Source: Bradyrhizobium stylosanthis (GTDB lineage: Bacteria; Pseudomonadota; Alphaproteobacteria; Rhizobiales; Xanthobacteraceae). Taken from it: a stretch of 64,000 nucleotides of DNA. A model generated the notes under the pieces. That model had not been told where the DNA came from, did no database searches, and saw nothing but the letters and a program-made list of their open reading frames with translations. Positions 59,756 to 64,000 of this stretch are shown here, in pieces (within the stretch, counting starts at the first letter, position 1; each line of letters begins with the position of its first letter). The stretch is from positions 300 through 64,299 of the forward strand of contig NZ_LVEM01000006.1 of the NCBI RefSeq assembly GCF_001641335.1. The letters are read 5' to 3'. Made by a program: the position numbers and the translations under genes.

Positions 59756-60664
59756 ATGTCCACGCCACACACCACGCTGCCGTTCGAGGAACTCGCCGAG
59801 GCCATCAAGGGCCGCCGCTCCGATTACGGCCATATCAGCGGGCTCCAGCTCGACCGCTTCGCGCCCAGCGAGGCCTGGTCCAGCCTGCCCTATCGCCCGG
59901 TCTTCGTCGGCGACACCGAGACCGGCGTCCTGCATGGCGGCGTCGTCACCGCGATGCTGGACGAGAGCTGCGGCATGGCGGTGCAACTTGCGCTCGACGG
60001 TACGCGCGCCATCGCAACCCTCGATCTGCGCATCGACTACCAGAAGCCGGCAACGCCCGGCCTCGACATCAAGGCGCATTCGATCTGCTACCGCACCACG
60101 CGCTCGATCGCGTTCGTGCGCGCCACCGCCTATCAGGAGTCCGAGGACGAGCCGGTCGCGACCGCGACCGCCGGCTTCATGATCGGCGCCAATCGCACCA
60201 ACATGCTCGCCGACCGCCGGATGGATGCGCGCAGCATCCCGACGCTGGAGGCACCGGAGGATCCGGACGGCCCGTTCGCACGCAGCCCGTTCGCGCGCGC
60301 GCTCGGCATCCGCGTCAACGACGACGGCACGCTGACGATGCCGTTCTCGCCGCAGATCATCGGCAATCCGATTCTGCCCGCGATCCACGGCGGCATGACC
60401 GGCGCATTCCTCGAGACCACCGCCATCATCGGCGTGGCGCGCGAGCTCGGCGCTGCCGCGCCTCCCAAGCCGATCGGACTCACTGTCAACTATCTGCGTT
60501 CCGGCCGCGCGCTCGATACCTTTGCCAACGTCTCGATCGTGAAGCAGGGCCGCCGGATCGTGGCCTTCGAGGCCCGCGCCTGGCAGGACGATGCGGATAA
60601 GCCGATCGCCACCGCTTTCGGCCATTTCATGCTACGCCAGACGCCCGGAAGTGACGAGGAATAG
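59756..60664 (+). CDS. Double-hotdog acyl-CoA thioesterase
   Basis: This 302-residue protein holds two PaaI/4HBT-type hotdog domains in one chain: TGVLHGGVVTAMLDESCGMAV (about 56-76) and a second LPAIHGGMTGAFLETTAIIG (about 205-225). Each HGG helix has an acidic residue (D or E) ten to eleven residues after it, as in acyl-CoA thioesterases. Fused double-hotdogs often give one active and one structural module. It probably hydrolyses acyl-CoA or phenylacetyl-CoA-type thioesters. It is monocistronic by spacing, with a small membrane gene following. Confidence 0.83.
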   Translation: MSTPHTTLPFEELAEAIKGRRSDYGHISGLQLDRFAPSEAWSSLPYRPVFVGDTETGVLHGGVVTAMLDESCGMAVQLALDGTRAIATLDLRIDYQKPATPGLDIKAHSICYRTTRSIAFVRATAYQESEDEPVATATAGFMIGANRTNMLADRRMDARSIPTLEAPEDPDGPFARSPFARALGIRVNDDGTLTMPFSPQIIGNPILPAIHGGMTGAFLETTAIIGVARELGAAAPPKPIGLTVNYLRSGRALDTFANVSIVKQGRRIVAFEARAWQDDADKPIATAFGHFMLRQTPGSDEE

Positions 60665-60733
60665 CCGCATTTTCCCTTGACGGCAGGGGTGCTCGGCCAC
60701 AACGATAGCGCGGTTCCCACGAGAGGTATTGGG

Positions 60734-61099
60734 TTGCGGCATCCGCTCGACATCATTGCCATGTTCGCCGCACTCTGGCTGCTGGCGTCGATGGTGCTCG
60801 ACGCGCTGACGCCCAAGGAACTGACGGCGGTAATGATCGGCATCGCCATCGGGCCCGCCATCATCATCACCGCCGTGTTCTACTATCTGCGCTGCCCGCG
60901 CCTGGATTTCACGGTCATGTTTGCAGCGCTCTGGCTGATATCCGACATCGCCATGGCCTTCATCTCGCCGAAAGGGCTGCCGCTCTGGCTGCTCGCGCTC
61001 GGCTTCGTGCCGGCCCTGCTGATCGGCATCGTGCTGCACTGGCAGCGCTTCCAGCGCCGCCACGAGCGGTTGCCGTTGCCGGCGCCGAAGCGGGGCTAG
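60734..61099 (+). CDS. Small membrane protein with internal duplication
   Basis: This protein of about 121 residues has two repeated units: IIAMFAALWLLASMVLDALTPKEL and FTVMFAALWLISDIAMAFISPKGL, each a hydrophobic helix followed by a helix-turn with PK. Other hydrophobic segments separate and follow them (IGIAIGPAIIITAVFYYL; LLALGFVPALLIGIVLHW), giving about four spans and a basic tail. I start at the TTG at 60734, which has GAGAGG seven bases upstream; an upstream TTG at 60677 would add 19 residues. No function is recognised. Confidence 0.6.
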   Translation: MRHPLDIIAMFAALWLLASMVLDALTPKELTAVMIGIAIGPAIIITAVFYYLRCPRLDFTVMFAALWLISDIAMAFISPKGLPLWLLALGFVPALLIGIVLHWQRFQRRHERLPLPAPKRG

Positions 61100-61117
61100 A
61101 GCGCAATCGTTCGCGCG

Positions 61118-62854
61118 TTAGCGCGGCAGCAGGTTCGTCTTTGCGAGATCGAGCACCTCGTCGCCGCGGCCGTTCATCACCGCGCGCAGCACCCACAGGC
61201 TGAAGCCCTTGACCTGCTCCGCCGTGATGGTCGGCGGCATCGACAGCTCCTGCTTGGCAGTGACGACATCGAGCAGTGCAGGTCCGTTGTGCGCCAGCAT
61301 CTCCTTCATCGCGCCCGGAAGCTCGCCGGGATCCTCGACACGCTTGGCGAATATGCCCATCGCGCGTGCCATCGCCGCGAAGTCGGGATTCTCCAGATCG
61401 ACATTGGTGTCGACGAAGCCCGCCGCCTTCATCTCCAGCGCGACGAAGCCGAGCACGCCGTTGTTGAAGACGACGACCTTCACCGGGAGCTGCTCTTGCG
61501 TCAACGTGATCAGATCGCCCATCAGCATGGTGAACCCGCCGTCGCCCGACAGCGAGATCACCTGGCGGCCGGGCTGCGCAGCCTGCGCCCCGATCGCCTG
61601 CGGCATGGCGTTGGCCATCGAGCCGTGCACGAAGGAGCCGATCAGCCGCCGGCGGCCGTTCATGTCGAGATAGCGCGCCGCCCACACCGTCGGCGTGCCG
61701 ACATCGGCGGTGAACACGGCGTCGTCGCTCGCATGGTCGCTGATGACCTTTGCGAGATATTGCGGATGGATCGGCTTGGCTCCCGGCGTGCCCTTGGCAA
61801 GCGAGTCCAGACCTTCGCGCGCCCGCTTGTAATGCGCGACGGCGTCGTCGAGATGTTTACGCTGCGTCTTGGACTTGAGCAGCGGCAGCAGCGCCTCGAT
61901 GGTCAGCTTGACGTCGCCGACGACGCCGAGATCGATCTTGGCGCGCCGGCCGAGATTTTCCGGGCGGATGTCGATCTGGGCGATCTTCGCATCGGCCGGG
62001 AAGAATTGCTTGTAGGGGAAGTCGGTGCCGAGCATCACCAGCGCGTCGCAGGTGTGCATGGCGGCATAGCCCGAGGAGAAGCCGATGAAGCCGGTCATGC
62101 CGACATCGTAGGGGTTGTCGTATTCGACATGCTCCTTGCCGCCGAGCGCGTGCACGATCGGGCTCTTGAGCGCTTCGGCCAATTGCATCAGCGGCGCATG
62201 TGCGCCGGCGCAGCCGCGGCCACAGAACAGCGTGATGCGTTCGGAGCCGTTGAGGAGATCCGCGAGCGCCTGCAGCTCGTCGGCCTGCGGCACCACCTTC
62301 GGCGCGACAAGCGCAAGTCCGCGCGACGTCGAGAGCGCGCGCTTGGGCGGGCTGCGGAACGCGACGTCGCCGGGCATCGCGACGACGGCGACGCCGCGCA
62401 GGCCGACCGCCGCGCGGATCGCGTTCTCCAGCACGAAAGGAAGCTGGCTCGCGTCCGAGACCAGCTCGCAATAATGGCTGCATTCGCGAAACAGGTTCTG
62501 CGGATGGGTTTCCTGGAAATAGCCGCCGCCGATCTCGGCGGTCGGAATTTGCGCCGCGATCGCCAGCACGGGAACACGGCTGCGATGCGCGTCGAACAGG
62601 CCGTTGATCAGATGCAGGTTGCCCGGACCGCAGGAGCCCGCGCACACCGCAAGGCTCCCGGTCATCTCGGCTTCGCCCGCGGCCGCGAACGCCGCGACCT
62701 CCTCGTGGCGGACATGGATCCATTCGATGGTGCCGCGGCGGCGCAGCGCCTCGGTCAGTGCGTTCAGGCTGTCGCCGACAATGCCGTAGATGCGCTTGAC
62801 GCCGGCCTGTTCGAGCGTTGCCACGAACAGATCGGCGATGTTGTTGATTGCCAT
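61118..62854 (-). CDS. poxB: Pyruvate dehydrogenase (quinone)-type ThDP enzyme
   Basis: This 578-residue protein has an N-terminal ThDP domain (YGIVGDSLNALTEAL, IHVRHEEVAAFAAAGEAEM), a central FAD-type domain (LFCGRGCAGAHAPL) and a C-terminal ThDP domain with GDGGFTMLMGDLITLTQ. The pattern and length match PoxB, which oxidises pyruvate to acetate and CO2 and feeds quinone directly. The C-terminus of E. coli PoxB is a lipid-binding helix; here LSLWVLRAVMNGRGDEVLDLAKTNLLPR ends the protein in an amphipathic way. GGGAG lies upstream of the ATG at 62854. Located after dgoKA in the same direction. Confidence 0.9.
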   Translation of the reverse strand: MAINNIADLFVATLEQAGVKRIYGIVGDSLNALTEALRRRGTIEWIHVRHEEVAAFAAAGEAEMTGSLAVCAGSCGPGNLHLINGLFDAHRSRVPVLAIAAQIPTAEIGGGYFQETHPQNLFRECSHYCELVSDASQLPFVLENAIRAAVGLRGVAVVAMPGDVAFRSPPKRALSTSRGLALVAPKVVPQADELQALADLLNGSERITLFCGRGCAGAHAPLMQLAEALKSPIVHALGGKEHVEYDNPYDVGMTGFIGFSSGYAAMHTCDALVMLGTDFPYKQFFPADAKIAQIDIRPENLGRRAKIDLGVVGDVKLTIEALLPLLKSKTQRKHLDDAVAHYKRAREGLDSLAKGTPGAKPIHPQYLAKVISDHASDDAVFTADVGTPTVWAARYLDMNGRRRLIGSFVHGSMANAMPQAIGAQAAQPGRQVISLSGDGGFTMLMGDLITLTQEQLPVKVVVFNNGVLGFVALEMKAAGFVDTNVDLENPDFAAMARAMGIFAKRVEDPGELPGAMKEMLAHNGPALLDVVTAKQELSMPPTITAEQVKGFSLWVLRAVMNGRGDEVLDLAKTNLLPR

Positions 62855-62935
62855 GTCGGTCTCCCTGATCTCGCTGGTGCAGCAAGATAGGACAACGCAT
62901 GGCGTCGCCGCCATCACGGCTTGTTTATTGGCAGC

Positions 62936-63568
62936 TCAGTCTTTCGCAATCGCCCGATCGTAGGCCACCATCGTCACCTTCGCGCGCGCCGCGACGTCGG
63001 CCGCCGTCATGCCCGGCTTGTAGAGGCTGGAGCCGAGACCGAACGCAGTGACGCCGCCCTTGATGTACTCCGCAAAATTCTGATCGGACACGCCGCCGAC
63101 CGCGGCGATCATCACGCCGGCGGGCAGCACCGCCTTGATCGCGGCAATGCCGGAGGCGCCGAGCACGCTCGCGGGAAAGAACTTCAGGCCCGACGCACCG
63201 GAGCGCGCGGCAAGCAGCGCCTCGGTCGGCGAGAACACGCCGGGCAACGTCACCATGCCGTGCTGATGCGCGCGCGCCAGCACCTCGGTGTCGACATTGG
63301 GCGACACCATCAGTCTGCCGCCGGCATCGTTGAGACGATCGACATCGGCGGCGGTCAGCACGGTCCCGGCACCGATCAGCACGCCTGAAGGCGCAAGCTT
63401 CGCCGCGAGCCCGATCGAACGGAACGGATCGGGCGAGTTCAGGGGAATCTCGATCGCGGTCATGCCGGCCTCGATCAGGACGCCGACGATCGCCTCGGTC
63501 TCCTCGGGCTTGACGCCACGCAGGATCGCGACCAGCGGACGCTTCATCGGCGGAAAGGGAACGCTCAT
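62936..63568 (-). CDS. dgoA: 2-dehydro-3-deoxy-phosphogalactonate aldolase
   Basis: This 210-residue protein is a class I KDPG/KDPGal aldolase with the core LVAILRGVKPEETEAIVGVLIEAGMTAIEIPLNSPDPF, the GAGTVL strand, VSPNVDTEVL and the Schiff-base lysine in GLKFFPAS. IEIPLNSP is typical of DgoA rather than Eda. It splits KDPGal into pyruvate and glyceraldehyde-3-phosphate in D-galactonate use. An AAGGA site precedes the ATG at 63568. The kinase gene lies 13 bases upstream, so this is the dgoK-dgoA operon. PoxB may dispose of pyruvate, which is inference. Confidence 0.9.
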   Translation of the reverse strand: MSVPFPPMKRPLVAILRGVKPEETEAIVGVLIEAGMTAIEIPLNSPDPFRSIGLAAKLAPSGVLIGAGTVLTAADVDRLNDAGGRLMVSPNVDTEVLARAHQHGMVTLPGVFSPTEALLAARSGASGLKFFPASVLGASGIAAIKAVLPAGVMIAAVGGVSDQNFAEYIKGGVTAFGLGSSLYKPGMTAADVAARAKVTMVAYDRAIAKD

Positions 63569-63581
63569 CGCAAAAATCCTT

Positions 63582-64000
63582 CTACTTCGTCCAGATCGCC
63601 GCGGCCGCCATCGACAGGCCGCGGCGGACGGCTTCATCCGCCTCGACCTGTTGCACCGTGACCGACAACGTGTCGAAGGCGAGCCTGTACAGCGCCGCAA
63701 GCCGCCCCGATGCCACCAGCGTGATGCCGGCTTTCGGCACGGCGCCCGAAAGACCCGCCGCAAGCTCGACGCCGATCAACGTGCCCGACAGCGTCTCGCG
63801 TGCCGCGGCGGGCGTGCCGCCGAACAGCAACTGCCGTGCCCGCGCACCGAACAGGAGATTGGCTGCGAAGGCCGGTGCCTCGAACGCGGCTTTCACCGCC
63901 GCCCTGAAGCTCGAGACGTCCTCGGCGTCCTCGGCATTGGCAACCGCGAGCGACAGGATCGTCTCGCGCGAGACCACGCTGAAGAGCTCGCCGGTCATGA
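63582..64000 (-). CDS. dgoK: 2-dehydro-3-deoxygalactonokinase, C-terminal part
   Basis: The last 139 codons of this gene lie inside the window; the start is beyond the right edge. The visible part begins TGELFSVVSRETILSLAVANAEDAEDVSSF and ends SMAAAAIWTK. The TGELF motif and the Ala/Leu-rich helical end match DgoK, which phosphorylates 2-dehydro-3-deoxy-D-galactonate. The 13-base gap to dgoA supports the pairing. An internal ATG at 63998 is not the true start, since the family needs about 160 more residues upstream. Confidence 0.85.
   Translation of the reverse strand, partial: MTGELFSVVSRETILSLAVANAEDAEDVSSFRAAVKAAFEAPAFAANLLFGARARQLLFGGTPAAARETLSGTLIGVELAAGLSGAVPKAGITLVASGRLAALYRLAFDTLSVTVQQVEADEAVRRGLSMAAAAIWTK

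Overview
The window is GC-rich alphaproteobacterial chromosome, most likely Bradyrhizobium. The strongest single clue is a 999-residue PutA with its catalytic Cys at 792, the length and position I recall for Bradyrhizobium PutA. A CyaC-type redox cyclase, a SorAB sulfite oxidase, CYP153-like P450s and many CoA-ester enzymes fit the same lineage. No rRNA, complete tRNA, CRISPR array or prophage is visible. All identifications come from reading translated sequence and recalled family motifs; no database search was run.

Layout. 0-9 kb: edge of an IS5-like transposase, a PLP enzyme of the threonine synthase type, an SMI1/KNR4-like protein with a VOC protein, a three-gene URC uracil-catabolism cluster (RibA-like Urc1, DUF1688 Urc4, a divergent Upp), then an M48 protease with a DUF898 membrane protein. 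9-20 kb: two tandem CYP153-like P450s, a LysR regulator divergent from an acyl-CoA dehydrogenase/CaiB/mesaconyl-CoA-hydratase-like operon, a benzoylformate decarboxylase, and a MarR/SDR divergent pair around a perfect 29-bp operator. 20-30 kb: SDR, hemolysin III, YcjX/YcjF, a GT39 glycosyltransferase, a heme/2Fe-2S adenylate cyclase, SorAB and a cold-shock protein. 30-36 kb: an AsnC-type regulator and PutA, a CoA transferase and a GST. 36-45 kb: envelope and membrane proteins, two TPM proteins, LemA, and an enoyl-CoA hydratase plus two acyl-CoA dehydrogenases in one operon. 45-53 kb: an orphan molybdopterin hydroxylase subunit, a DapA-family lyase, a Tat-signal VOC protein, a catalytically dead HtrA-like protein fused in operon to a LuxR regulator, and a two-component system. 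53-64 kb: Tex, a cyanuric-acid-hydrolase/barbiturase with an amidase, a double-hotdog thioesterase, PoxB, and the end of a DgoK-DgoA operon.

The gene content is mainly catabolic. It includes pyrimidine or other ureide rings (URC cluster; ring-opening amidohydrolase plus amidase), alkyl and aryl substrates (P450s, benzoylformate decarboxylase, CoA transferases, ACADs), proline, sulfite and sugar acids. Intergenic space is unusually rich in at least five families of dispersed palindromic elements, about 20 copies in all and none inside a gene body. The most distinctive observations are the divergent Upp in the URC cluster with an attenuator-like leader, the pseudo-HtrA/LuxR pair, the quinone-type redox cyclase, and the palindromic operators in front of marR, sorA and putA.
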